The notes beneath the pieces are model-generated. The model searched no databases. It was not told where the DNA came from and was given only the letters and a program-made list of their open reading frames with translations. From JBLHKW01 sp047618565 (GTDB taxonomy: Bacteria > Planctomycetota > UBA1135 > GCA-002686595): DNA of 53,587 nt. Below, piece after piece: positions 1 to 8,494 of the stretch. Both the position numbers and the translations under genes were made by a program. The DNA lies in NCBI GenBank assembly GCA_047618565.1, contig JBLHKW010000010.1, forward strand, positions 1 through 53,587, given 5' to 3'. How positions within the stretch are numbered: position 1 is the first letter of the stretch; every line of letters starts with the position of its first letter.

Positions 1-412
1 GCATGGACACCGAACAGGACCGTCAACACGGCCATGACGGCGAGCCAGCGGCAACCGTGGGCCCGGTAGGCGGCGAAGGGTACGCCGCTGATGCGGAAAC
101 GCGCGCCGCGGGCGAATGTGCCAGGCCATGGCAAGACCCGACGGGCGTTGTCCGGCTGGTGGGACCGTTAGCCGTCGGATTTCGCTCTGCCTCGGTACAT
201 TCGCCTTCAGCGGCCGGAAGGCGCATCCGGACCGTGATACTGGGCCGTAGCGAACTCCAGGCGTGGTGGACGGGTCTCATCGGTGCGGGGCCACGGCACG
301 GGCAGCTGGGGCTGTCTTCGGACTCGTCGGAGCCGCACTCCTGGGCCAGGCCTGGCTGTTTCGGCACCGCGCAACCGCGCGCAGCTGAGAGGAGTGGAGC
401 CGGAAGTTCGGG
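1..412. other. Left edge, no confident gene
   Basis: I see no convincing complete gene here. On the minus strand a frame is open from about 169 to the window edge and reads as a basic stretch followed by a hydrophobic segment (WLAVMAVLTVLFGVHA near the edge). It could be the start of a membrane protein truncated by the window, perhaps from a TTG near 134, but no good ribosome binding site supports that. The other open frames here are Arg/Pro/Ser-rich and look like chance frames in GC-rich DNA. Confidence 0.25.
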
Positions 413-931
413 TCAGCGCTGTGGTTCACGGGGAACCGAGCCCAGGGGAACGAACATCGCTACGGGACGAGGCAGGATCAGCGCCCCACCCGTTAGCGTT
501 TCCAGCTGCACGAACCCGTAGCTCCGGTAGAACTCGACGGCGCCGGGCTTGGCATCCACGAGAACGCCGACGCAGCCCACTTCATCCCGCTGGCGCTCGG
601 CGAGCTCGATCGCGAAGCGCAAGAGCGCGCGTCCGACTCCCCGGCCGCGTGCGGCGACGTCCACCGCCAGGCGTGCCAGGCGTAGTACAGGCATCGGATA
701 GGGAGGCATCGGCCTGCCGCTGGAGAGCTCCTCCGCATCGAGTGTGGCGGTCGAGAGCGTCACGAACCCGAGGATCGCGTCCTCCTCGACGGCCACGTAG
801 CTGACACCGATGTGGTGCTTGAACTGGTTCTGGCCGGCGTAGCGGTGGAAATAGAGGTCGAGGGCCTCGTCCCCCGACCGGAACGCGCTGCGGTCGTCGT
901 CAACCCGCAACACGCGGATCTCAGCGGTCAT
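413..931 (-). CDS. GNAT-family acetyltransferase toxin (TacT-like)
   Basis: A 172-residue GCN5-related N-acetyltransferase. The central part carries the acetyl-CoA pyrophosphate-binding loop RGRGVGRALL after a LRLARLAVD strand, and the C-terminal half has the usual AVEFYRSYGF motif (motif B). GNAT toxins of this size acetylate the amino group of aminoacyl-tRNA and stop translation; that activity is inferred from the partner gene. The start at 931 (MTAEIRV) was chosen because the upstream antitoxin gene ends at 921, giving an 11-bp overlap typical of translational coupling; a longer frame to 985 would run deep into the antitoxin. It could instead be an ordinary GNAT enzyme, but the antitoxin-like partner makes a toxin more likely. 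Confidence 0.85.
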   Translation of the reverse strand: MTAEIRVLRVDDDRSAFRSGDEALDLYFHRYAGQNQFKHHIGVSYVAVEEDAILGFVTLSTATLDAEELSSGRPMPPYPMPVLRLARLAVDVAARGRGVGRALLRFAIELAERQRDEVGCVGVLVDAKPGAVEFYRSYGFVQLETLTGGALILPRPVAMFVPLGSVPREPQR

Positions 932-1190
932 CGAAGAGACGCTGCATGTCCTCCGTCGCTGCGGGCGGCCGCTCCACCAGGTCACGGACCTGTTCGGCGC
1001 TGGCCTTCGACAGGGTCACCCTGGCCGGGACGATCGCCGCAGGGGGCAACTCATCGAGAGCTCTGAAGTGGTGCAAGAGTGCCTGCTCGACCAGGTGCGT
1101 CCGGGTCACACCCAGGGTCCGCACGATGCGCTCAAGGCTCTCCTTGGTCGCCAGGGAGATGTGGGCAGATATCTGGGTGGTGGATCGCAT
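921..1190 (-). CDS. Ribbon-helix-helix antitoxin (DUF1778/CopG-like)
   Basis: An 89-residue protein. The N-terminus (MRSTTQISAHIS) has the short alternating strand of a ribbon-helix-helix DNA-binding fold, followed by helices around TKESLERIVRTLG and THLVEQALLHHF. The Pro-rich acidic C-terminus, ending MQRLFDDR, would wrap the toxin. Antitoxins of this type bind the toxin and repress their own promoter. The start at 1190 is chosen because it begins directly at the fold; an in-frame extension upstream would translate the operator palindrome. It overlaps the GNAT gene by 11 bp and precedes it, the usual antitoxin-toxin order. Confidence 0.85.
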   Translation of the reverse strand: MRSTTQISAHISLATKESLERIVRTLGVTRTHLVEQALLHHFRALDELPPAAIVPARVTLSKASAEQVRDLVERPPAATEDMQRLFDDR

Positions 1191-1194
1191 GATT

Positions 1195-1210
1195 TCTACA
1201 TTATCGTAGA
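1195..1210. promoter_or_regulatory. Palindromic operator of the toxin-antitoxin operon
   Basis: A perfect inverted repeat TCTAC-N6-GTAGA lies 5 bp upstream of the antitoxin start codon, in a short AT-rich island within GC-rich DNA. The position fits an autoregulatory operator bound by the ribbon-helix-helix antitoxin. Binding is inferred. Confidence 0.5.
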
Positions 1211-1811
1211 TAACTGCAGGCATTGTGATCATGGATCCGCTATTTCCTTCCTTGGGAAGCCGGGGCCCGCCTGAATGCCCCGTCAGTGGGGATAGGCGCT
1301 GAAACAGGACCTCCCGGGACACGGTGCGGTTACGCCTCGAGCCAGCTGCCGTGTGGTTATCCAGACCAGGGAGACCCGGCGACGTTCTGGCGAGACCTCT
1401 CGGGCTGGCCAGGGCTGTCCATCCTGGTGAACCCACCCCTGCGTTGTTCCGGTCCCTGCTCGACCGGTGCGCGGCGGAAGACCTGGCTCCGTCACGTGTG
1501 GTGCGGATAACAAATCATGAAGCACCGTTCCCGCGGGATGAGTCCGGCGAGACTCTTCAGATGGCCCGTTCCCCAAACCCGGCCGAGCGATCCTGCGAAG
1601 CAGCGGCACCGACGTGCACGCCATGGTGACGCTCGCGGTCAGGGGCCTGCCAAGCTCCACTGGCCAGCTTTTCTTCGGGACGAGGGGCTGCGGCGCCCCT
1701 GGTACGGCGACGCTCGACCCTGTCGACCGGAACTGGATCCAACGGATTTTCCGGCATCAGGATCACCTTCAGACCCCGGCCGCCCGAACTGAGTGCCTTG
1801 GCAGCGTCGCC
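1211..1811. other. Intergenic, no gene seen
   Basis: Six hundred bases between the antitoxin promoter and the end of nuoN. Overlapping open frames on both strands are short, Arg/Pro/Ser-rich and have no recognisable domain. No RNA gene, transposase or clear repeat was found. Confidence 0.4.
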
Positions 1812-3320
1812 CTAGCCCAGGATGTCCATGCTGGCGTGGCACCAGCGGACGAGCGGTGTCGCGTAAACACCGAACAGCACCGTCAACACCGCCATCACGA
1901 CCAGCAGTCCCGTCATCGCCGGTTGCGGCGCCGCGCTCTTCTCCGACGGCTGCGACAGGAACAGCACCTTCGCCACTCGCATGTAATAGAAGAGGCTGAC
2001 GACCGAGTTCAAAGCCGCCACCACTACGAGCCAGCGGAATCCATCCGCCCAGCATGCTGCGAAGAGCGCGTACTTGCCGTAAAAGCCGACGGACGGCGGC
2101 AGGCCGGTCAGTGACACAAGGAACGCGACCATCGCGATCGATGCCACCGGTGCGCGCCAGCCCATGCCCTTGAGGGACTCGTAGGTGCTCTTGCCGGTGA
2201 CGCCTTCGAAGTAGAGCAGGAAGCCGAAGGCTCCCAGGTTCATGAAGTAGTAGGCGCCCATGTAGACCATCGCGGCCTCGAAGCCGGCGGCGCTCATGGC
2301 GACGACGCCCATGAGGATGTAGCCGGCGTGGGCGATGGACGAGTAGGCCAGCATGCGCTTGACGCTGTCCTGGTTGAGGGCGGCCAGGTTGCCGAGGGTC
2401 ATGGTGACCGCGGCAAGGATGGCGATCAGCTGGCCGACCTGCAGGCCGTAGGCGGCGACGGCTTCCTGTGTCGCGGGCGCGGCGAAGAGCACGCCGATGA
2501 ATCGCAAGAGGGCGCCGAAGCCGGCGGCTTTGGAGGCCACGGCCAGGAAGGTGGTGACCGGGGTCGGGGCGCCCTCGTAGACGTCCGGGGCCCAGAAGTG
2601 GAACGGGGCGACCGAGACCTTGTAGCAGAAGCCGGCCAGGATCAGGACGATCGAGACGGCGACGGCGGCGGGGCTGTCCTGGATGGCGCCGGCCAGGCTG
2701 CGCGGCAGACCGTCGCCGGTGGCCGAGGCCATGACGGTCAGGTCGAGCGTGCCGGTCAGGCCGTAGAGCAGGCTGATGCCGTAGAGCATCATGCCGGCCG
2801 AGAGTCCGCCGAAGACGACGTACTTCATGGCGGCCTCGGCCGAGCGCTTCTCGCCCTTGTGGAAGCCCGCCAGGGCGTAGCTGGCCAGGGACAGGAGCTC
2901 GAGGCCGAGCATCAGGAGCAGCAGGTTGTTCGTCCCGACCATGAAGAAGATGCCGATGGCAGCTCCGGTCAGGAGGAAGAAGTACTCGCCGATGTCGCGC
3001 TTACGTTCGCGCCGGTCGTTCATCACGAAGAAGACGACGACGGCCACCGCAGCCACGGTGAAGAGCTTGAAGAAGTTGCCGAAGCGGTCGACGGTGACCA
3101 GGCCGAAGACGGTCTGGTTGGGGTCGTCGAAGGCTGCGATGAGCTGCACCGCGGTCGCGGCCAGGCCCACGATGGTCAGCCACCCGACGATGCGGGCCTC
3201 GCGGCCGAACCTCGTCAGGTCGACCACCAGGATCGTGAGCGAGAACAGTAGCAGCGTCAGCTCGGGGCTGATGGCTGCCAGTCCTTCCAGGTGAGTGTGT
3301 TCCACGTTAGCGCTCTGCAA
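1812..3320 (-). CDS. nuoN: NADH-quinone oxidoreductase subunit N
   Basis: A membrane antiporter-like subunit of respiratory complex I, one of the three proton-pumping subunits. It is 502 residues long, about the family norm, and hydrophobic throughout with some 13-14 membrane helices. The pump signature is visible: the conserved Glu in LGLELLSLASYALAGF, plus the MLAYSSIAHAGYILMG segment near the half-channel Lys/His. The frame opens with TTG at 3320; a GTG at 3305 (VEHTHLEG) is an equally plausible start, and neither has a strong ribosome binding site. It is the last gene of the nuo operon, 21 bp after nuoM. Confidence 0.95.
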   Translation of the reverse strand: MQSANVEHTHLEGLAAISPELTLLLFSLTILVVDLTRFGREARIVGWLTIVGLAATAVQLIAAFDDPNQTVFGLVTVDRFGNFFKLFTVAAVAVVVFFVMNDRRERKRDIGEYFFLLTGAAIGIFFMVGTNNLLLLMLGLELLSLASYALAGFHKGEKRSAEAAMKYVVFGGLSAGMMLYGISLLYGLTGTLDLTVMASATGDGLPRSLAGAIQDSPAAVAVSIVLILAGFCYKVSVAPFHFWAPDVYEGAPTPVTTFLAVASKAAGFGALLRFIGVLFAAPATQEAVAAYGLQVGQLIAILAAVTMTLGNLAALNQDSVKRMLAYSSIAHAGYILMGVVAMSAAGFEAAMVYMGAYYFMNLGAFGFLLYFEGVTGKSTYESLKGMGWRAPVASIAMVAFLVSLTGLPPSVGFYGKYALFAACWADGFRWLVVVAALNSVVSLFYYMRVAKVLFLSQPSEKSAAPQPAMTGLLVVMAVLTVLFGVYATPLVRWCHASMDILG

Positions 3321-3341
3321 GAATAGTTGGGGAGAGATCGA

Positions 3342-4856
3342 TCAGCTGCCGCCCAGCTTGCGCATGAGCTCGACAACACTCGTGTCCATCCAATCGAGGA
3401 GCAAGAACGGGGCCACACCGAGCAGCAGGCACAGGAAGAGCAACGGCACGAGACTGAACATCTCGCGTGCGTTGATGTCCGAGTAGTCCTTGTACTTCTC
3501 GTTGAGCGGCCCGAGGAAGACGCGTTGCAGGGCCCACAGGATGTAGGCACCCGTCAGGACGACGCCCAGACAGGCGAACAGCACCAGGATCTGGAAGCGC
3601 GTGTCTTCGGACTGGAAGGCACCGATCAGGGTCATGGCCTCGGAGACGAAGCCGGCCAGGCCGGGTAGTCCGAGCGAGGCGAAGAAGGCCACGGTCGACA
3701 GCGCCCAGTAGCGCGGCATGACCTGCCCGATGCCACCGAAGGCGTTCAGATCGCGGTGGTGTGCGCGGTCGTAGATGATGCCGACGACGAGGAAGCAGGC
3801 AGCCGATGAGGTGCCGTGGTTGAACATCTGCAAGGCGGCGCCGTTCATGCCCCACTCGGTCAGGGCGGCCATGCCCAGCAGCACGAAGCCCATGTGGCTG
3901 ACGGAGCTGTAGGCCACCATGCGCTTGAAGTCGCTCTGGCCCAGGGCCACGTAGGCTCCGTACACGATCGATATCACCCCGATCACGCCCAGGGTGTACG
4001 CGAACTCGTGCAACGCATCCGGCACGATCGGGAAGCAGGCCCGGATCAGGCCGTAGCCGCCGAGTTTCAGCAGGATGCCGGCCAGGATGACCGAGATCGG
4101 CGTCGGCGCCTGGACGTGTGCGTCCGGCAGCCACGTATGGAATGGGAAGGCCGGGATCTTGATCGCGAAGGCCACGAACAGGAACCAGAAGACCCAGGTC
4201 GTGAACTTCATTCCGAGCAGGGACGGGCCCGCCAGCAGTCCGGCGCGGCCGGCCTCGGCCAGCTCGGGGATCGAGAACGTGCCCTGGTCCAGGCGCAGGG
4301 CGATGACCGCCACCAGCATCAGGACCGAGCCGGCCAGCGTGTACAGGAAGAACTTGATGGCCGCGTACTCGCGGCGCGGACCACCCCAGATCCCGATCAG
4401 GAAATACATGGGCAGCAGCATGATTTCCCAGAACACGTAGAAGAGGAAGTAGTCGAGCGAGACGAACACGCCGACGATGCCGACCTCGAGCAGGAGCAGG
4501 AGGACGTAGTAGGCCTTCGAGACACGCGGGACGGTCTGGCTGGCGGGGACGGCCAGGAAGAGCAGCAGGGTCGTGAGCCAGACGAGGGGTAGAGACAACC
4601 CGTCGATGCCCATGAAGTACTGCGCCTTGATCCCGACGATCCAGTCGGCCTTCTCGACCAGCTGGTAGCCGGTCGCAGCCTTGTCGAAGGACCCGAAGTA
4701 GACCTGTGTCGCCAGAACCAGCGGGATGAACGTTCCCACCAAGGTGACGCCCCTGATGAGGGACATGTTCTGCTTCGGTAGGAACATCACCACCCACATC
4801 GCGATGAAGGGGGTGAAGGTGATCCAGCTGAGGATGTGCGTCGCGTTCTCTTCCAT
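3342..4856 (-). CDS. nuoM: NADH-quinone oxidoreductase subunit M
   Basis: The second antiporter-like proton-pumping subunit of complex I, 504 residues. About 14 membrane helices are evident. FWEIMLLPMYFLIGIWGG holds the essential helix-5 glutamate, AFPFHTWLPDAHVQAPTPISV is the characteristic loop of the family, and MVAYSSVSHMGFVLLG is the helix-8 motif. The ATG at 4856 is well placed in the 34-bp gap after nuoL. Confidence 0.97.
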   Translation of the reverse strand: MEENATHILSWITFTPFIAMWVVMFLPKQNMSLIRGVTLVGTFIPLVLATQVYFGSFDKAATGYQLVEKADWIVGIKAQYFMGIDGLSLPLVWLTTLLLFLAVPASQTVPRVSKAYYVLLLLLEVGIVGVFVSLDYFLFYVFWEIMLLPMYFLIGIWGGPRREYAAIKFFLYTLAGSVLMLVAVIALRLDQGTFSIPELAEAGRAGLLAGPSLLGMKFTTWVFWFLFVAFAIKIPAFPFHTWLPDAHVQAPTPISVILAGILLKLGGYGLIRACFPIVPDALHEFAYTLGVIGVISIVYGAYVALGQSDFKRMVAYSSVSHMGFVLLGMAALTEWGMNGAALQMFNHGTSSAACFLVVGIIYDRAHHRDLNAFGGIGQVMPRYWALSTVAFFASLGLPGLAGFVSEAMTLIGAFQSEDTRFQILVLFACLGVVLTGAYILWALQRVFLGPLNEKYKDYSDINAREMFSLVPLLFLCLLLGVAPFLLLDWMDTSVVELMRKLGGS

Positions 4857-4890
4857 GATGCCTGGAGGCGATACGGAGGGCGGGTCGGGC

Positions 4891-6999
4891 TTAGATGAGG
4901 ATGAGGAATGCCGCGGCCAGGAGGCCTCCGGCGACGGCGAGCGAAACGTATTGCTGAACTCGACCGGTCTGGAAGAGCCGTAGCACGGAGCCGAAGGCGA
5001 CGGTGATCGAGCCCGTGGCGTTCACGAGTCCGTCCACGATCGTGCGATCGATCCAGAACCCGATGAAGCCCAGCGCCTTGTGGATGCGACCGTTGAGGAG
5101 CACGAAACCATCGATGATGTTCTCGTCGAACCACTTCTGTGCGCGCGCCAGGCCCAGGGTGCCCTTGATCACGGAGCCGTTGACGGCTTCGTCGATGTAG
5201 TACTTGTTCTCGACCGCCACGTAGACCTCGCCCAGCGCGGACGTGATGCGCTCCGGGTTGAGGCGCTTCTTGTGGTACATCCACCAGGCCATGAAGATGC
5301 CGAAGGCGGCCACGGTCAGTGAAATGCCCATCGCGAAGCTGTGAGCCGTGTGGCTGGTGTGCTCGCTGACGGCGATCTGGTTCATCTTCATCAGATCGAT
5401 GCCCGGGTACATCGAGGCCGCGCTGACGCGGTCGGTGAACCAGGTGTGGTGACCCATGAAGTCACCGTCGATCAGCCAGAACTTGCCGACGAACAGGCCG
5501 AAGGTGGCCAGGCCCAGCAGGGAGACCGTCATCGGCCAGGGCGACTCGTGCGCGTGCTCGTGGATGTGCTCGTCGCGCGGCTCGCCGAAGAAGGTCATGA
5601 AGATCAGGCGGAACATGTAGAACGCCGTCAGCGCCGCCGCGAGGGGCAGGGCGATGAGGGCGAAGGCGTTCGCGCCTCGAAACTGGGTCATGGTCGACTC
5701 GATGGCCGACTGGATGATCCGGTCCTTGGAGTAGAAACCGCTGAAGAGCGGCATGCCGGCGATGGCCAGGGTGCAGACCATCATCGCCAGGAAGGTCAGC
5801 GGCATCTTCTTCCGCAGCCCGCCCATCTTGCGCATGTCCTGCTCGTGGTGGCAGCCGTGGATCACGGAGCCGGCGGACAGGAACAGGCAGGCCTTGAAGA
5901 AGGCGTGCGTGACCATATGGAAGAGACCGGCCACCAGGCCCAGACCTCCGGTACCTATGGCGGCCACCATGAAGCCCAGCTGGGAGATGGTCGAGTAGGC
6001 CAGCACCCCCTTGATGTCGTTCACCGTGCAGCCGATGGTCGCGGCGAAGAGCGCCGTGATCGAGCCGGTCGCGACGACCACGCCGAGCACCTCGGGAGAC
6101 AGCAGCGGGAAGACCCGTCCGAGCAGAAAGACACCCGCGGCCACCATGGTCGCCGCGTGGATCATGGCGGAGACCGGCGTGGGCCCTTCCATGGCGTCCG
6201 GCAACCAGATGTGGAGCGGGAACTGGGCCGACTTGCCGACCGTGCCGCCGAACAGGAACAGGCCACCGAGGGTCATCCAGGCCGGGTACTCACCACCGTT
6301 GGCGGCCACGGTTTCCTGGGCCAGGGCCCACATCTCCGTGAAGCGGAAGGTCTGGAAGTGGTAGTAGAAGATCGCCATGCCGAACAGCAGGCAGGTATCC
6401 CCCACGCGCGTGGTCATGAACGCCTTCTTGCAGGCCGCGGCGGCTTGCTTGATGCGCGGGCTGTTCGGGTCCTGGCTGAAGTGGCCGATGAGCAGGTAGG
6501 ACATCAGTCCCATCAGCTCCCAGAAGATGAACACGAACAGCAGGTTGTCGGACAGCACCAGGCCCAGCATCGCGAAGGTGAACAGGCTGATGTTCGCGAA
6601 GAAGATGTGGTAGCGGTGGTCGCTGGACATGTACCCGACGGAGAACAGGTGCACGAAGAACGACACGATCCCGACGACGGCCAGCATGCCCGCTCCGAGC
6701 GGGTCGTAGAGCAGACCGGCGACGACGTTCAGCCCAGGCAGCTTGTCCGCTGATTGATACAGCCAGGCGAATACCGGGCCGCCCTCGGCTGCGGATTCGT
6801 GGAAGAACCCGCCCTCCGTCGCGATGAAGGTCGCGAACATGTACACGGTGATGCACATGACCACGAACATGCCGCCGGTGGGCAGCCAGTCGCCGCGCCG
6901 GGGCAGGTGGCGCCCCAAGAAGATCTGCAGGACGTAGGCCACCAGCGGGATCAGCGGCACTGCCAGCAGCAGTCGGTAGTGGTCGGGTTGGAATTCCAT
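4891..6999 (-). CDS. nuoL: NADH-quinone oxidoreductase subunit L
   Basis: The distal proton-pumping subunit of complex I, which also provides the long amphipathic helix lying along the membrane arm. At 702 residues it is longer than the E. coli protein (about 613) because of loops between the C-terminal helices and an extended tail. Diagnostic segments are FWELMGLMSYLLIGHF with the conserved Glu, the QFPLHIWLPDAMEGPTPVSA loop and AYSTISQLGFMVAAIG. The C-terminal region from about residue 560, with its helix and final membrane anchor, fits the lateral helix. It lies 18 bp after nuoK. Confidence 0.97.
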   Translation of the reverse strand: MEFQPDHYRLLLAVPLIPLVAYVLQIFLGRHLPRRGDWLPTGGMFVVMCITVYMFATFIATEGGFFHESAAEGGPVFAWLYQSADKLPGLNVVAGLLYDPLGAGMLAVVGIVSFFVHLFSVGYMSSDHRYHIFFANISLFTFAMLGLVLSDNLLFVFIFWELMGLMSYLLIGHFSQDPNSPRIKQAAAACKKAFMTTRVGDTCLLFGMAIFYYHFQTFRFTEMWALAQETVAANGGEYPAWMTLGGLFLFGGTVGKSAQFPLHIWLPDAMEGPTPVSAMIHAATMVAAGVFLLGRVFPLLSPEVLGVVVATGSITALFAATIGCTVNDIKGVLAYSTISQLGFMVAAIGTGGLGLVAGLFHMVTHAFFKACLFLSAGSVIHGCHHEQDMRKMGGLRKKMPLTFLAMMVCTLAIAGMPLFSGFYSKDRIIQSAIESTMTQFRGANAFALIALPLAAALTAFYMFRLIFMTFFGEPRDEHIHEHAHESPWPMTVSLLGLATFGLFVGKFWLIDGDFMGHHTWFTDRVSAASMYPGIDLMKMNQIAVSEHTSHTAHSFAMGISLTVAAFGIFMAWWMYHKKRLNPERITSALGEVYVAVENKYYIDEAVNGSVIKGTLGLARAQKWFDENIIDGFVLLNGRIHKALGFIGFWIDRTIVDGLVNATGSITVAFGSVLRLFQTGRVQQYVSLAVAGGLLAAAFLILI

Positions 7000-7017
7000 C
7001 AGGCGTCGGGTGAGCCC

Positions 7018-7320
7018 CTACTCGCGCAGGAGGTCGATGTCGCTCGGCTTGATCGACTTGAAGAGGTGGAAGACGTTCAAGACGATCGCCAGGGCCACGG
7101 CCGCTTCGGCGGCTGCCAGGATGATCACGAAGATGGCGAACATGCGTCCGTCGAGGCCATCACCGTTGAACCGGTTGAAGGCCACGAAGTTGATGTTGGC
7201 CGCGTTGAGGATCATCTCGATCCCCATCAGGACGTAGATGATGTTGCGGCGCGTGACGATGCAGATGACGCCCAGGGCGAAGAGCGCGACCGACACGGCG
7301 ATGTAAGCGTCGAGAGGCAT
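7018..7320 (-). CDS. nuoK: NADH-quinone oxidoreductase subunit K
   Basis: A small three-helix membrane subunit of complex I (100 residues, the family norm). The motif GIEMILNAANINFVAF carries the buried helix-2 glutamate of the proton path. The start codon overlaps the nuoJ stop codon (ATGA), so translation is probably coupled. Confidence 0.97.
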   Translation of the reverse strand: MPLDAYIAVSVALFALGVICIVTRRNIIYVLMGIEMILNAANINFVAFNRFNGDGLDGRMFAIFVIILAAAEAAVALAIVLNVFHLFKSIKPSDIDLLRE

Positions 7321-7949
7321 CAGCTGGCTCCTCCGGCACTGCCGACGATGACCGGCAGGGGCTCGAGGTCGGCTTTCTTGCGGCGCGCGACGTAGACGGC
7401 GGCGACGAGCGCCACGGTCAGGAGGTAGGCGGCCAGCTCGAAGGCGACCAGGTAGCCCTGCGGGTGCAGGAATCCGATGCCGATCTCGCGTGCGTGGCTG
7501 GTCATTTCGGGCAGCTCATCCATGGTGGCCCAGGAGCCCATGGTGCTGCCGACGCGGAACGCGATCCATGCGAAAGCCCCGCCGACGATGGCCCCGGTGG
7601 GGATCACGCGCTTGAGGTCTCGCTCGCCGAGGTCCGGCGGTGAGAGCATCACGCCGAACAGGATCAGCGCCAGGATGCCACCCACGTAGATCAGGATCTG
7701 CGCCATCGCCAGGAAGCTGGCACCGAGCATCAGGAACAGGCCGGCCACTCCGCCGAAGGTCGCCATCAGGGAGAAGGCGCTGCGCACGATCGACTGCTCG
7801 AAGATGCAGACCATGCAGCCTCCGATCGTCAGGAAGGCGAACAGGCCGAAGATGGCGCCCTGGGGCCCGGCTGTCGTCAGGCCCCAACCGGAGAGTCCGA
7901 AGAACAACAGGGTCAGCAGCGCGTAGAAGACTTTCGAGGCGATGTCCAT
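7320..7949 (-). CDS. nuoJ: NADH-quinone oxidoreductase subunit J
   Basis: A membrane subunit of complex I with five predicted helices in 209 residues. Helix 3 (FLAMAQILIYVGGILALILFGVML) is the conserved segment with the pi-bulge that moves during coupling. A loop of about 50 residues separates the last two helices. It ends in a 1-bp ATGA overlap with nuoK and starts immediately after the nuoI stop codon (7950-7952). Confidence 0.96.
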   Translation of the reverse strand: MDIASKVFYALLTLLFFGLSGWGLTTAGPQGAIFGLFAFLTIGGCMVCIFEQSIVRSAFSLMATFGGVAGLFLMLGASFLAMAQILIYVGGILALILFGVMLSPPDLGERDLKRVIPTGAIVGGAFAWIAFRVGSTMGSWATMDELPEMTSHAREIGIGFLHPQGYLVAFELAAYLLTVALVAAVYVARRKKADLEPLPVIVGSAGGAS

Positions 7950-8483
7950 CTAGCTGGCATCCCCTTCCGCGGCCGCTTCCTTGGCCTTCTTCGCGGCTTC
8001 CTTGGCCGCGTCCTTCTCAGCCTTCTTGATCTTGGCCTCGCGCATGCGGATCTTCGCCTCGCGCGCCATGCCCTTGAAGCTCAAGAGGTCGACGTTGAGC
8101 TCGCTGCGGTCGGTTGTGACCAGTGCGAACTCCGTGCCCATGTGGATGCAGTCCTTGGGGCAGGGGTAGACGCACAGCTCGCAGAACATGCACTTCTGGT
8201 AGTCGAGCGTGAACGAGACCCACTCGAGCTCCTTGCCGTGCCGCACCGCGTCCATCTCGATGCAATCGATCGGACACGCGCGCGCGCAGGCGAGGCAGTT
8301 GATGCACTTCTCCTGCTCGAGATAGTGGATGCCCCGATAGCGATCCGGGATGGGCAGACGCTCATCCGGATATTGCACCGTGATGGGCTTCTGCATCAGG
8401 TACTTGCCCGTGATCTTCATCCCTGCGACCGTGGTCTTCAGGGTGTTCACCACGTTGAAAATGTATTCCTTGACGTCCGTCAT
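7950..8483 (-). CDS. nuoI: NADH-quinone oxidoreductase subunit I
   Basis: A ferredoxin-like peripheral subunit of complex I binding two 4Fe-4S clusters (N6a and N6b). Two CxxCxxCxxxC motifs are present in the 177-residue protein: C60, C63, C66 with C70 and C74, and C98, C101, C104 with C108 and C112. The ATG at 8483 (MTDVKEYIF) matches the family N-terminus; a longer frame to 8621 would run into nuoH. The C-terminus from about residue 140 is a Lys/Ala/Glu-rich helix (REAKIRMREAKIKKAEKD and on) longer than in E. coli NuoI; it has no cysteines and may be lineage-specific. Confidence 0.96.
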   Translation of the reverse strand: MTDVKEYIFNVVNTLKTTVAGMKITGKYLMQKPITVQYPDERLPIPDRYRGIHYLEQEKCINCLACARACPIDCIEMDAVRHGKELEWVSFTLDYQKCMFCELCVYPCPKDCIHMGTEFALVTTDRSELNVDLLSFKGMAREAKIRMREAKIKKAEKDAAKEAAKKAKEAAAEGDAS

Positions 8484-8494
8484 GACAGCTCGAG

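Noticed and set aside
2328..3251. Long plus-strand open frame opposite nuoN, and similar ones opposite nuoL and nuoM (for example 5341-6753)
   Set aside because: Composition is Gly/Asp/Glu/His/Arg-rich without domains. These frames are mirror images of GC-rich coding codons on the true strand.
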